Of a stretch of DNA of 64,000 nt, positions 46,225-57,299 are shown piece after piece (position 1 is the first letter of the stretch; each line of letters begins with the position of its first letter). The notes under the pieces were generated by a model. The model was not told the DNA's origin and searched no databases. It saw nothing but the letters and a program-made list of their open reading frames with translations. The stretch spans positions 11,644,170-11,708,169 of the forward strand of contig JAMXIF010001210.1 in the NCBI GenBank assembly GCA_028583685.1, read 5' to 3'. A program made the translations under genes and the position numbers. The DNA is from Petaurus breviceps papuanus. Taxonomy: Eukaryota > Chordata > Mammalia > Diprotodontia > Petauridae.

Positions 46225-46900
46225 AGTTGACTTGGTAATCTCATCAGCTCCCAGGGACTTAATTATCATCTCTGTGCTGACCATTCTCAAATCTACTTTT
46301 GTTCAGCTCATGTCAACTGCCTTTCAGATGTCTCAAACTTCATATCCCAAAGACTTCTTAAATTCAACATGTCCAAAATTGAATTCATTATCTTTTCCCC
46401 CAAATCCTGATCTCTTCCTAGCTTCCCTATTATTGTAAAGGGCACTATTATTCTCCTAGTCACCCAGGCTGGCAATCTAGGTGACATCATTCTCATCATC
46501 CTTCCATATCTAACCTCTTGCCAAATCCTATTAATTCTATCTTTGAAACGTCTCTCAGAGAACTATATATTTTTTTCCTTTTGGAGGGCAATTGGGGTTA
46601 AGTGACTTGCCCAAGGTCACATGGCTAGTTTTTGTGTTAAGTGTCTGAAGCTAGATTTGAACTCAGGTCCTCCTGACTCCATGTCCAGTGCTCTATTCAC
46701 TATGCCACCTAGCCACCCCAGAGAATCATATTTTTGACCTCTGACGCTGCCACCACCTTGATTCAGGCCCTTACCAATTCCTGCCTGGACTATTCTAATG
46801 GCCTGCCCACTGGTCTCTCTACCCCACCTCTCCACACCCCAACTCATTCTCCATTCAATCATCAAACTGTTCTTAACAATCAAGTTCTTTTAGGGGTACC
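46225..46900 (+). mobile_element. L2 LINE fragment split by SINE A
   Basis: CTTGGTAATCTCATCAGCTCCC, then CAAATCTACTTTTGTTCAGC, then CCAAAATTGAATTCATTATC, then CCTAGTCACCCAGGCTGGCAA. After the SINE (46575-46719) it continues ACTCTAATGGCCTGCCC-type order (TGGACTATTCTAATGGCCTG then CCACTGGTCTC). Confidence 0.65.
46575..46719 (-). mobile_element. tRNA-derived SINE A inserted in L2
   Basis: Imperfect TSD: AGAGAACTATATATTTTT at left, AGAGAATCATATTTTT at right (46720-46736). Body GTTAAGTGACTTGCCCAAGG, then GAACTCAGGTCCTCCTGACTC, then ATGCCACCTAGCCACCCC. Confidence 0.75.
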
Positions 46901-46904
46901 CAGC

Positions 46905-48400
46905 AGCCCGGCTTGAAACTTAAGGTACCCATACCAAAGAGTCTGGGGCTGAAGATAGAGTGTCTTGTTAGAGGAACAGCAAAGAAATCAGATGTTTATT
47001 TCAGAAAATTTTGGAAATCACTCAAATTATAATCCATATATCAAGTTATTTCACAAAAGTAAACAACCCCCCCCCCACAAAAGCTCTTTTGACTCCAAAT
47101 TCAAACATTCTTCCCACTAACCAATCATCAGCTCGTTGAAGGGAAATGCTATGTTTTTATTTTCTTGCTTTCTCCTCATTTCCCCCATCTCAACTCATAG
47201 AATCTTTGTACTACTCAACACATAGCTATCTATGAAATACATGTGCCCCCTATCCCTGAAATTTAAAGAAATATTTCCTGACAGTTTCCAGTCTACAACA
47301 CCCTTAAGAATGTGACCATGACATGATAAATTCTACTGAAAGAAAGGGAGACACATGTCCTCTCTCCTCCTCCCATTCCGACTCCTGCCTCCCACTCAGA
47401 TAACCTTACATTCACTCCCTTCACTACATTTTTTTATACATTCAAGTTATCCTTCCTCCTCTCTCTCTAGAGCCTCATCTCTATACCACTCTGATAAAAA
47501 TCTGGCAAAGAGGAAGAATGCAAAAACCGCAAACATCAAGACCTCTTGCAGTCACACCAAAGAGGCCTGAGGTACTAGTTCGAAAATGGCAAATTAAAGA
47601 ATTACTGAACTTTTAGTAGGGTTAAGAGATTGTCAGATAGGACAAGTCAAGGAAAATGTAAACTCTACATTAACCATTTTAAAAGAGTGATTTTTTTTGG
47701 AAATTATTTGGAAATGAGCCAAACTCTCACATAAGAATATCCTATGAAGCAATCTAAATGAATATGAAACATTCAAGGAAGAAAAACAAAAACAAAACTG
47801 GATTGAGGTCAAGCAAACTTTATCCCTCTGGCATATATTAATGCAAATTCTTTCCAGTTCCATTTTTAATGCTTGGTAAGTACAATTATAGTTTATTTCT
47901 AGAACTAATTATACATCACAAGTATTAATCACCTCATACTTGATTTTTTCTTAAAATCTATTTTAATTAAAACACACTAAAGTTGGAAACTTACATGCTA
48001 CTATTTAGGAAATACTTTGGAGAGCTCTAATGATGAACTTCTTATGATTGGGAGTAGCATTCTCTATAGATGATTCCAGTGATGATGAAGTTAAAATATC
48101 CTCTTACTTGCAAGTTGTGATTTTTGTCATCCTGTTATAAGATGAACTGAAATATCAAAGCAGCTACATGAAATCAATGAGATCCTTGATAGGATTGTCA
48201 CATGCTTCCAAACTACTATGCCTTGCCTTTTCACTCATTGACTTACTCGATCAAGAAGTTTCTACTGACTGGCTACCACGTGCTTGCCAAATATCAACAT
48301 ATTATAGGCAATACAAAAGAATTTAAGAGGCATCGGATCTAGCTTTCATGAAGTTGCGTTCTAACTGAGGAGAAAAAATTAATACACAAATGAAAGAGTT
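46905..48400. other. No recognisable feature
   Basis: AT-rich with a C9 run near 47069. A TGTTTATTTCAG block at about 46994 hints at a reverse LTR or L1 end but is not defensible. Confidence 0.35.
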
Positions 48401-48404
48401 AGAG

Positions 48405-48600
48405 GAAGAAGATGAAATGGAAAGAACCCTGGATTTGCTATCAGAAGACTCAAATTCAAATCTTATCTACATCCCTTTTGTGACCTTGGACTTAACCTCT
48501 ATGAGACTTAGTGTTTTTGTGGGTAAAGTGAGAGATTTCCTGATCATAGATCTGGAGCTGAAAGAGATATTAGTGCTCATATCTAGTCTCTCATTGTCTG
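48405..48600 (+). repeat. MIR-type CORE-SINE
   Basis: GGAAAGAACCCTGGATTTGC, then TTTGTGACCTTGGACTTAACC, then GTGGGTAAAGTGAGAGATT. Forward order. Confidence 0.6.
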
Positions 48601-48649
48601 GCTTCTATGAGAGAGAGAGATGAAAAGTGAAAAACTAGGTAAAAATATT

Positions 48650-49855
48650 TGAAATGTAAAATGTCTACTTTTGTCTTATAATTCAGATAAACATTTAAAA
48701 ATAAAAAAAATGCATGAGATGTTGAATTATATCTTGAAAAAAATAGTTCACTCTGAAAAAAAAACTAAAGAACAAATCAGTACTGAAAATAAAAAATAGA
48801 GATCAGACATTGGTGTTTTGAGAGCTTTATTTAACAATTTATAATATATTTAAACAATAGTTTTAGGGACAATAGAAGTAAGTTTGATCACTAAGCAAAG
48901 TAGTGAGGACCATTTTTTTTTTCTATAAAAGGCCATTGACCTACTGAGGGGAAAAAAATCAGTCTTGGGTCTCATGCAAGTAAATAGCAATAATCAAGAG
49001 TCAGGGACATTGGAAAATTAGTTCCTGGTTACCATGCCAACATAAACACTGCATACCACCCACTCCACCATCAATGCACATTTAAAAAGTAGCATTGGCA
49101 ACAGGGGGCTAAAACTGCTATTTTTTTTTTAAATGATTATATTTGCTACTGTATTTGGTCAATATTTTTCTAAATACTTCAAATCATAAATCATTAGAAC
49201 TGGAAGAGAATGCCTTAGGTGAAACACAATTCTAGAATATAGTTTCTCTATTAAAAACTTAAATACTGCTTTCAGGAATAAATTTAAAAAAACCCCACAT
49301 ACTAATATAAAGTTGCTTTACTAGTCTCTTTTCTATCCTTTATCTCTACATAGCAAAGTTTTCCACTTTGAACTCTATGTATATATGTGTATGTATTTGA
49401 CGGTAGGGAAGGCACTGGAGAGTCAAGGGTGAGGAGGAAAAAGTTCAATCTCCCTCAGACTTCCCTCCTGGAATCTTTGGGACAAGGATTCCTAATGATT
49501 AAAAAAAAAAACCTGTATTCCCAATTGGTTAGGAATTGGTTCACAAAGTTGAGTGATTTGAACAGCTCCTACATATAGCAGGTTCTGTGAGTTGTCATTC
49601 TCAATGGGAATTCATAAGTTGATGATTTAGATCCTTCTCTTTTGTCTCCTGAAGAAGAGGGATGACAGTCTTGGCTTCCAGTCCTCTGTCTGCCAGGTAT
49701 TTGGGACTCTAGCTATGAGACATCAATGTTGCCCTTATCTGTTGTTGGAACTCAGATGAGTTTTTTTTACAATGAAATCAATTAATTTAATTGTAAGTGG
49801 ATCCTAAACAAGTTTAGGTACTTATGTAAATGTCCAATATTAAATTTTTAAATTA
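48650..49855. other. No recognisable feature
   Basis: AT-rich. No element ends or RNA gene. Confidence 0.4.
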
Positions 49856-49857
49856 AA

Positions 49858-50290
49858 ATAATTTTAATTAACAAGTATCTATTTTCTCTCCCTTTTACCT
49901 CCTCACCTGGGAAAGACCTTACTTTAAAAGGTCAAGGTCTCCCACTGCATCTGGGACTATCTCCAGGCACCCTTATCTATATCTTGCCACTGGACAGAGA
50001 TGATTCCAGAGGAGAAAGTGAAGCTGGTGACTTTGCACAGCCCTTCCTCACTTAAATCCGATTCACTTGCAAGTCATGCCATCACCTTCCTGATGCCATG
50101 AGCCTCTTCAAGACTAAGGAACAAACAACCTCCCTACCCTCCTCGCATTGGAGGGGAAAGAGAGAGAAACAAAACTAACTTATGTAATAAATACACATAC
50201 TCCAGTGAAACAAATCCCTGCATTGGCCATGTCCAGCACAAATTTGTTCTTTAATCTTTTCAGAATTAACTATAGTTTTTTCATGGCAGA
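49858..50290 (-). mobile_element. L1-type 3' UTR fragment, interrupted by SINE C
   Basis: CTATTTTCTCTCCCTTTTACC, then (after the SINE) CTCGCATTGGAGGGGAAAGAG, then CAAATCCCTGCATTGGCC and CAGCACAAATTTGTTC. This resembles the reverse-oriented end of marsupial L1/HAL1-type elements. No coding part. Confidence 0.45.
49909..50127 (+). mobile_element. SINE C, second copy
   Basis: GAAAGACCTTACTTTAAAAGG, then GGTCTCCCACTGCATCTGGG, then GCTGGTGACTTTGCACAGCCC, ending GACTAAGGAACAAACAAC. Approximate TSD: ACCTCCTCACC at left, ACCTCCCTACC at right. Confidence 0.7.
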
Positions 50291-50396
50291 ATTCAATCTC
50301 TAATGAATTTTTGTGTTTTAATTTTCATCTCTCTCAGACGTATAAAACAAAAGGCAGATATATTTTACATTTTGAGAATTTTTATCTAATGTTTTA

Positions 50397-50472
50397 ACTC
50401 TCTGTCTCTTTGTCTCTGTCTCTCTCTGTATCTCTCTGTTTCTGTCTCTCTCTCATACACACACACACACTG
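50397..50472 (+). repeat. (TCTCTG/CT)n then (CA)n low-complexity tract
   Basis: CTCTGTCTCTTTGTCTCTGTC-type repeats, running into CACACACACACACT at 50458-50472. Confidence 0.85.
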
Positions 50473-50474
50473 CA

Positions 50475-51185
50475 GAAGGCAGACAAGTACCTAAATGTCA
50501 GGAAACTTACAAAGGATGTAATCTCCATAAACATAGCCTATAAATCTCCTGTATGCTCTCAACTACAATTGCTTTTCTTCTATTAATTCAGCTATTTTGA
50601 AATACTCACTATAGTTCAGGAAGAGGGATTTTATTTGTTTGGGGGCAGAACAATAATTATCTTTTGACTTTCCTCCCTAGACGATCCACTGATCTGAATG
50701 AGGTCAGGAAGAAAATGATTTTTTTTTTTAATTTGAAAAGTTTTCATTTGCATTTCTCTATGGGAGTGTTTCCATAAATAAAAAAAAAAAAGTATTCAAC
50801 TGTGTATGAGTGGAACTAAAAATCCTGGTTGCCCTCTTTCAACAATTTTTATGTGAGTCACTAATTCGGTCTGCTTCTGAGTACCCAGAGGTTACAAAGC
50901 ATAAGTGGGACTCCCTTCTGCCCCTAAGTGATTTTCTGCTAAACAAGTGAAGGCATTTAGATAGTAAATTGTGTCCTATTGCTCAGAATGAGTTTAATAC
51001 AACTTTCTAAACACCTGGGGCAAGAAAAAGAATCAGACTAAAAGGATCCTTTCTAAAAGTAATGAGAATGGAGAACTATTGGGAATGGGTAGGGAAAGAA
51101 TTAGGAAAGACAATATGGTTTAAACTTTTAGATGGAGAAACTCCCTCTAGCAATGCAGTTCAGCACTTCCCCTGCAACTTATAGC
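50475..51185. other. No recognisable feature
   Basis: Nothing identified. Confidence 0.4.
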
Positions 51186-51189
51186 TTGA

Positions 51190-51310
51190 TAAGATTGCCT
51201 AGAAGAATGATAGGTTAAGTGACTTGCCAGGGAATATCCTATATAGTATATTTCAAAGACACAACTTGAACCCAGGTCCTGCTTGGCTTCAAGGCCAGTC
51301 TTCTAGTCAC
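51190..51310 (-). repeat. MIR or SINE A-like fragment
   Basis: AGGTTAAGTGACTTGCCAGG, then TTGAACCCAGGTCCTGCTTGG, then GGCCAGTCTTCTAGTCAC. Reverse order, too decayed to choose between the families. Confidence 0.5.
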
Positions 51311-51320
51311 TTCCTACCTC

Positions 51321-51492
51321 CAATCATCCTGATCCATATCTTGCCACTGGACCCAGATGGCTCCAGAGGAGAAAATGAAGCTGATGACTTTGCACAGCCC
51401 TCCTTCAATTAAGTCCAATTCGCTTACAAGCCATGGCATGACCTTCTTGATGTCATGGTTCTCGTTGAGAATGAAGGACGAACAACAAAAAC
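51321..51492 (+). mobile_element. SINE C, third copy, 5'-truncated
   Basis: CAATCATCCTGATCCATATC, then CACTGGACCCAGATGGCTCC, then GATGACTTTGCACAGCCC, ending GAAGGACGAACAACAAAAAC. Confidence 0.7.
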
Positions 51493-51826
51493 TGATGTGT
51501 TGACTCTGCTGGGGAGGAAGAAGAGACCTGTTCAGAAATGAAGGTGATGCAAAAATAAATATGTCAAAACAATAAATATAAATAATAGACTTTTTATATA
51601 AAAGGTTCATTAGTGCGAAATTAAAAATAGAGTTGGATAACCTAAAAGAAAACAAGAATGGGCAGTGTGTACAGATCTTACAGAAACAAAAGTTCCTGGT
51701 GAATTGCTTTCTTCTTGGCTTGTCCCCAGTTTTTCCTTCTTAACTTACAAACGCTATGTATTTTCCACTCGATGATGACTGATATTTGCAGAATACTTTA
51801 AGGTTTCCAAAATACTTTATATGGAT

Positions 51827-52419
51827 TGTCAGGATTCTCATGCTAAGATTACCCCTCTATTTTAATTCCTCTCTTTTTACTATTAGGAAACATTCTGGGT
51901 TTCCAAAGCTAAGGCCCAGGCAGCAAGTAAGCTATCCCCTAAGCTTGGCGTAACAACAATCCTTTGTGCTCACCCTCTGAATGAACTCTGCTGCAGCAAA
52001 ATTCCAGAATTGTTTCACACCGGTTCCAGGTGTTCCCTGAGCTCAAACACCTGCAGAAACCATGTTCCAATCATGAAGCCCTACTATGACCCTACCCCAT
52101 TGCCATGGCTACAGCTCAGTGTATAGCCATTACTGTATGTATCAAGGTTCAGCCTCACTGCAGTGTGTCTCCTTGGGTATCAGAGCAAAACCCAGCATGT
52201 GTGTCTAGGTTCTCTCCTCCAACAGAATAAAGAAAGCTTTTGTTTTATAACCACTGTTAGCTCTTTGGTTTTGTTCTGTTGTATTTTATTTTTCGGAGTT
52301 GACAATTGGAGAATTACTTCTGTGAGCTCTTTGTTATTTTTCAGAGTTAACAGCAGTTGCATAACCTCTGTGACTCGTTGGTCATTTCTTTTTTTTTTTA
52401 CAATATTCTTATTCTGACA
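51827..52419 (+). mobile_element. Solo LTR-like element in a MIR
   Basis: It starts TGTCAGGATTCTC and ends ATTCTGACA (TG...CA). An AATAAA signal at about 52226 is followed by a GT/T-rich stretch. A MIR is interrupted: its AATACTTTATATGG part is left of 51826, and the rest (ATTATTTCATTTGACACTC) resumes after 52420. The TSD is not clear, so it is old. Not related by eye to the other LTRs here. Confidence 0.5.
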
Positions 52420-52600
52420 ATATTATTTCATTTGACACTCATGACAGCCCTGGGAAATGGTCAATTATAGGAATCATCATCTCCATTTCATGTATGAACA
52501 AACAGAGGGTCAGAGAAGTCAGCAAAAAGTGTCAGAAGCAGAATTCAAACCCATGATTTTTCCATTGGACTCCAAGGCCAATGTGGTATTTTTTTTTTTC
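52420..52600 (-). repeat. MIR-type CORE-SINE (right part of the interrupted copy)
   Basis: CATTTGACACTCATGACAGCCC, then CATCTCCATTTCATGTATGAAC, then GGTCAGAGAAGTCAGC. Its left part is at 51780-51826. Confidence 0.6.
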
Positions 52601-52604
52601 ATTA

Positions 52605-53095
52605 TAAAGCCTGTCTTCCACTATGCCATGATTTAAGAGTTCAATCCTACTTCTTATTTCTCCCATTTCTTTGTGCATTCTAACAGAGGGCAAAGTCCTT
52701 GCCCATATTTGAAGAAATAAAATAGAATGGAAGCTTATCTTCTCAAAAGGTAGAGAATACACCTTTAATCCCTAGCAACCATTTTATCAAGTGGGTCTCA
52801 GAAACTGGGTGGAGGATAGAAGAGGGGGGGAGAAAATATATATATATATAATTACAGTTTTATTTAGCATCTTTTTATGCCACTTAAAATTCAGTTTTCT
52901 ACAGGAAATGCAGAAAAGGAAACAACAGTGACAGAAACAACATAGTAGGAAATAACCATAAAAGTTTCTTTGAAAAGTAAGCAAAATGGCCTCAAAGGCT
53001 AGAGTAGGCAGCCTCTAGGGTCCCTTAAAGATTTAGATCTATGATCCAAAGGACTAGTACATATTCATCTCCATTAACTGCCAAAAGTGGCCTTT
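52605..53095. other. No recognisable feature
   Basis: It includes a TATATATATA run near 52840. Nothing else identified. Confidence 0.4.
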
Positions 53096-53112
53096 TTATG
53101 TCTTCCTTTCTT

Positions 53113-53260
53113 GTTTTTGCTTTTGGGAGGGGGAAAGACAAGGCAATTGGGGTTAAGTGACTTGCCCAAGGTCACAAGGCTAGTAAGTAAGCCCGATTTG
53201 AACTCAGGTCCTCCTGACTCCAGGGCGGGTGCTCTATTCACTGTGCCACCTAGCTGCCCC
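53113..53260 (-). mobile_element. tRNA-derived SINE A
   Basis: TSD with two mismatches: ATGTCTTCCTTTCTT (53098-53112) and ATGTTTTTCTTTCTT (53261-53275). Body GGCAATTGGGGTTAAGTGAC, then GAACTCAGGTCCTCCTGACTC, then TGCCACCTAGCTGCCCC. An internal deletion near 53188 removes the AAGTGTCTGAGG segment. Confidence 0.8.
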
Positions 53261-53431
53261 ATGTTTTTCTTTCTTTTTTAAAAAATTTTCCACATGTATA
53301 AAATTGAAAGTAGAATTGCAACTTGATTCTCCAGAAAATTCAGAACGTATTTTGGGGGGGTTTTGTTAGTTTTTCACAAAGTGGGTTGGGAAAAAAGGAT
53401 GGGTCTTCCCCTCTTTGTTCTCAAGATTGTT

Positions 53432-53684
53432 ATTGTTCAGTTTTTTAGTCATGCCCATCTCTTCCTGACCCCATTTGGTGTTTTCTTGGCAAAGATACTG
53501 GAGGGGGTTACCATTTCCTTCTCCAGTGCATTTTATAGATGAAGAAACTGAGGCAAACAGGGTTAAATGACTTGCTCAGGGTCACACAGATAGTAAGTGT
53601 CTGAGGCCAGATCTGAACGCGGAAAGATGAGTCTTACTGACTCCAGGTCTGGCACTCTATTCACTGTACTGCCTAGCTTCCCCT
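53432..53684 (-). mobile_element. Mar1-type CORE-SINE
   Basis: Tail TTGTTCAGTTTTTTAGTCATG, then TTGGCAAAGATACTGGAGGG, then GATGAAGAAACTGAGGC, then GTCACACAGATAGTAAGTG, then TGTACTGCCTAGCTTCCCC. Full-length, reverse. Confidence 0.8.
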
Positions 53685-53689
53685 ATGGC

Positions 53690-54980
53690 TACTGCTCTCC
53701 TTGATATGAAAGGGAAAACTGAGCTGAGTATTCTTTAATGTTTATTTTTGCTATTTTTTTAAGTTAACAAACTCAGTCTTTTGCTCTGTCTAAATCTTAA
53801 ATATAGATTTTTTTCAGAGAATAGGATTTATATAATTAACAAGTACAATTAAAACAATTATCATATTAGCTGGTTGATAGCCTCATGACAAAGGCAGAGA
53901 GAAGGGCCAAGACATAGCCCGTGTTTCTTTCACTGCTGCAATTAGTGGGATAAATTTTAAGTCCCATTGGTTCTTACGGTCTACATGAGGCCACCACCTT
54001 GGCTTCCCTCACAAAAAGAAGCTTCATACCACACCCAGAACCACAGTCTGGATAGCAATACTTTTATGTGTGATGCCAACATTCTGCCTGGCAGTCAGAA
54101 AATAGACAAAAATACCAAGTCCACTTAGGTATGGAAAAATCATAAGCCTTCTGTGGTCAGCGGGAACATAATTAAATCTTTCCAGCCATTTGCAGGCCCT
54201 CAAATCTTGGGTGGCTCTTTTCTTAGAGAATATCAGTATGCTAGAGACAACTCTAGGGGGTAATATGTTTCAAATGGTCTGTGAAATTGGGTCAGCATTT
54301 TCTGACTTCTTTCAAAAGAGCCTGCCAGACCAGAAGCACTGAATGACAATTAAGATCTAACACTAATGTTCCATCAGCTGCAAAGAACTGGAGACAGAGG
54401 GCCTCTAAAGAAGGAATTGATGAAATCACACTCATATCCTGATAGGAAATCATCAATTTGGCCTTTTGGTTGCTGTGACAATAAGACGAATTTTGCTCCC
54501 TATTAACTGGAATCCAGTCTGTGCAGCCATCATTAATGCCAAACAAAAGCTTCAGAAAGTCAGGAGCACAAAGAAGAAATAATCAAAGTCATTGTCCAGG
54601 GACTTTCATCTTTCAGCTGTGGTTACAATAGACTTAATTATATATACAGAAGTAAATATTGTCTTTACAGCTTAGAAATTGTCCAAAGGTCAAAAATGCC
54701 TGTGGCAATGAGGCTAGATTAATAGGCTACTTCTTATACTATGTGAAGGGCTGGTAGCCTGGTCCCTTAGAAGCAGAAAAATGCCTTTCATTCCTCATGA
54801 GTAGAGAACAGTAGAGAAAAATCATACATGAGCAAAAATACATTCATGTATTATCTAGTAGGTAATCCATTCATTAGAGCTAAACTTTGGCAAAGAACTT
54901 TTCTTTTTGAGATTCAGTTCACTGCCAGAAAATACTAAATACTTTACTTCATTTCCCAAACTGCAACCTAATAAAAACTA
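53690..54980. other. No recognisable feature; one unassigned frame
   Basis: The minus frame 54292-54546 (84 aa) ends LQFFAADGTLVLDLNCHSVL then LVWQALLKEVRKC. It looks more protein-like than its neighbours, but I cannot place it and there are no splice or promoter cues I trust. Confidence 0.3.
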
Positions 54981-54987
54981 TTTAAAT

Positions 54988-55174
54988 CAGGAGTTCTTAA
55001 CCCTTTTTGTAGTATTGACAGTCTAGTGAAGTCTATGGACCCCTTCTCTGAATTATGTTTCTAAATACACCAATCAAAATGAATATGATTACACAGGAAA
55101 CCAATTATAATTCAACACCATTATCAAAATACTTTTTTTAAAAAATTGCACAGACCCCAGGTTAAGGACCCCTG
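54988..55174. mobile_element. hAT-type element (family of 56360)
   Basis: Left end CAGGAGTTCTTAACC pairs with right end GGTTAAGGACCCCTG. Interior GTCTATGGACCCCTTCTCTG, then GGAAACCAATTATAATTC. The 8-bp flanks ATTTAAAT and CTTTAGAG match only partly. Confidence 0.7.
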
Positions 55175-55179
55175 CTTTA

Positions 55180-56355
55180 GAGGGAAGCCCTACATAGTTT
55201 TCCTTCAGGCATGTTATCACTGACAAAGAATACTAGGAACTCCTGAGCAGCCCTGAACAAAGCTGCTTTCCCTAAACACTCCTCTGTGTTTTAGAGGGGA
55301 TAATTTTTGTATCCAGGTTCTATCCCAGAAACAAGATAACAGGTCAATCCAATAAATATTTAGTGCCTTCTATGTGCAAAACATTACCCTTAGTATCAGG
55401 AATACAAATTTAACCACTAGGTGGTGCTGTTAGCCACTAAGGTGATCCTACACATTAGGAAGGAACGGAACTAGCACACTCATCCTTTAGACTCAATAAG
55501 CAAGACTACTGGGGCCGTACAAAATGACTTATGGTTCTCAGGGAGTGGAGGAGCATCTATTTGTTCAGTCTAAGCACATTAGTTTACTTATACTTAAACA
55601 ACTGAGTCAGCTCTAAAATCCCACTTACTGGCAAAACCCTTCCCACCATCTAATTTGCTATTTTTAATGACCCTAAGTCACATAATGGTAGAAACAAACT
55701 CCCTACAGGAAGAGGTAGAGCATATTTAATGGTATATGGTGGTTTACTATTTGCATCAAATAAAAACAGGAATAAAACCCCCAATAAAATATTTACCAGG
55801 ATGCTATACAGAAGCCGTTAGACAAAGAGAGAATAAAAATGCTTGCCAAATACAAGATTTGTAGGGTTTATTTAGTCTCCCTCTCTAACACTCCTAATTG
55901 CGATATTAGGAAGTTGGGGACAGAGAAGAACAAACAGCAACTCTCTTTTAGCAATGGTTTCCAGAAATTTGTAGAATTTTGTAGCTACAGGAAATTGTGA
56001 AACCATGCTACAAAATTTCCAGAAATACCCATTGCCTTAGGAAGGGTAAACCTGTCAACCCAGTCATTAATAGATCCGTGACTAGTGTTAGGTATTCAGA
56101 TTCCTGACCAAATGTATCTAAAGAGTAGAACTATATTATTTGATAATGCAAATGTGCTTTCTCATAGGTGACATAGAGGGAGGAAATAGATTTTAAAAAT
56201 TAATGAAAGATAAGATATATATTTGCATATAGTGTACTCTAAACTATATTTGGAGATTTCACTGAAGTAAATTCCAAGTGGTAGCAAAATAATGAGATAA
56301 ACTTGCAATAAGCTTATCAAATATTATATAGGAGTGATTCTTTTATATCCTTAAA
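55180..56355. other. No recognisable feature
   Basis: A short L2-end-like GTGCCTTCTATGTGCAAAAC sits near 55363. Otherwise nothing is identified. Confidence 0.4.
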
Positions 56356-56490
56356 ACCCTAGTGAGTTCTTAACCTGGGGTCCATGAACTTTTTAAAAAT
56401 AAACTTTGATATTTTAATATAATTGGTTTTCTTTATAACTCTGTATATTGTTTTATGCATTTAAAAAATATTATTCTGAGAAAAGGTCAG

Positions 56491-57018
56491 GCCAGGTATG
56501 GTGATGTCTGTCTGTAATCCTTGCTGCTGGAGAAGGCTGAAGCTGATGGATGAGTCAATAAACATTTATCAAGTGGCTACTATGTGCCAGGCTACAAGCT
56601 AAGCCCTAGACATAAGTAAGATAAAAAAAAAACAGTCCCTGCCCTGGGGGAGTTAATGGGGCAGACAACATGTAAATTATGGTATACAAACAAGCTATAT
56701 GCGAGATAAATTGGAAATAATCAAGAGAGGCAAGGTAATAGAATTAAAACAGGTTGGAGAAGTCTTCCCCAGAAAGATGATACTTTAGCTAAGACTTGGA
56801 GGAAGCAAACTAAGGAAAGTCAAAGGATTTCTTGAGTTCAGGAGTTCTGAGCTGCAATTTTCACATTAAGGTATCCACATTAAGTCTAACACTGATATGA
56901 TGAACCACCTGGAATGAAAGTGGAGGGAGGAGCCATAAGGCTTCCTGATGAGGGACAAATTGGCCCAGGTTTGAAATGTAACAGGTCAAAACTTACATGT
57001 TAATAAGTAATGAGGTCA
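56491..57018 (+). pseudogene. 7SL (SRP) RNA pseudogene, split by an L2 insertion
   Basis: Part 1 (56491-56551) begins at nucleotide 1 of 7SL: GCCAGGTATGGTG for GCCGGGCGCGGTG, then CTGTAATCC, then GGCTGAAGCTGATGGAT for GGCTGAGGCTGGAGGAT. Part 2 (about 56825-57018) resumes CTTGAGTTCAGGAGTTCTGAG for CTTGAGTCCAGGAGTTCTGGG. It continues through GTATCCACATTAAGTCTAAC (for GTGTCCGCACTAAGTTCGGC) and GGCCCAGGTTTGAAATG to CAGGTCAAAACT, then stops. About 250 of roughly 300 nt remain, so the 3' end is missing. 7SL is the RNA scaffold of the signal recognition particle; this is a decayed retrocopy. It is embedded in a hAT. Confidence 0.8.
56552..56823 (-). mobile_element. L2 3' end inserted in the 7SL pseudogene
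   Basis: GAGTCAATAAACATTTATCAAG, then CTACTATGTGCCAGGC, then CAGTCCCTGCCCTGGGGGAG, then GTTGGAGAAGTCTTCCCC. It is the reverse L2 end. The host 7SL sequence resumes at GGATTTCTTGAG, with a short GGAT-type duplication. Confidence 0.7.
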
Positions 57019-57299
57019 ATGAAAAAAGACGGGAGATGGGATAGTCTTTGCCAGACTGCCAACGGGGTCCATGACACACTCAAAAATTATTAAGGACTCC
57101 TGTCCCAGGCCAAGCCTAAAGAAATTTGAGTCAAGGTATGCTGGCAGATGCTAAATGAAGTTAAGCTAACTTCTTAAATTATTTACACAATTAGTCTTTT
57201 GCCTATGGAAAGGTACCTAACAAACTTTCCTACAAGATAGATGGAGTATATCCCTACTCTCCTTACCTACCTTTATATAGGATGATTAAAATCTTCACT

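Larger units (their letters stand above)
56360..57102. mobile_element. hAT-type element split by a 7SL pseudogene
   Basis: The left part 56360-56490 has GTTCTTAACCTGGGGTCCATG and TTATGCATTTAAAAAATATT then ATTCTGAGAAAAGGTC. The right part 57041-57102 has ATAGTCTTTGCCAGACTGCC then AACGGGGTCCATGACACAC and ends GGACTCCTG. The two parts join at the position expected from the related fragment at 14585-14725. Confidence 0.65.

Noticed and set aside
46617-46883. 88-aa minus-strand ORF and similar frames ending ESGGPEFKS
   Set aside because: The NRALDMESGGPEFKS-type string recurs at every SINE A (11400, 28915, 46617, 53074), so it is SINE sequence read as protein.
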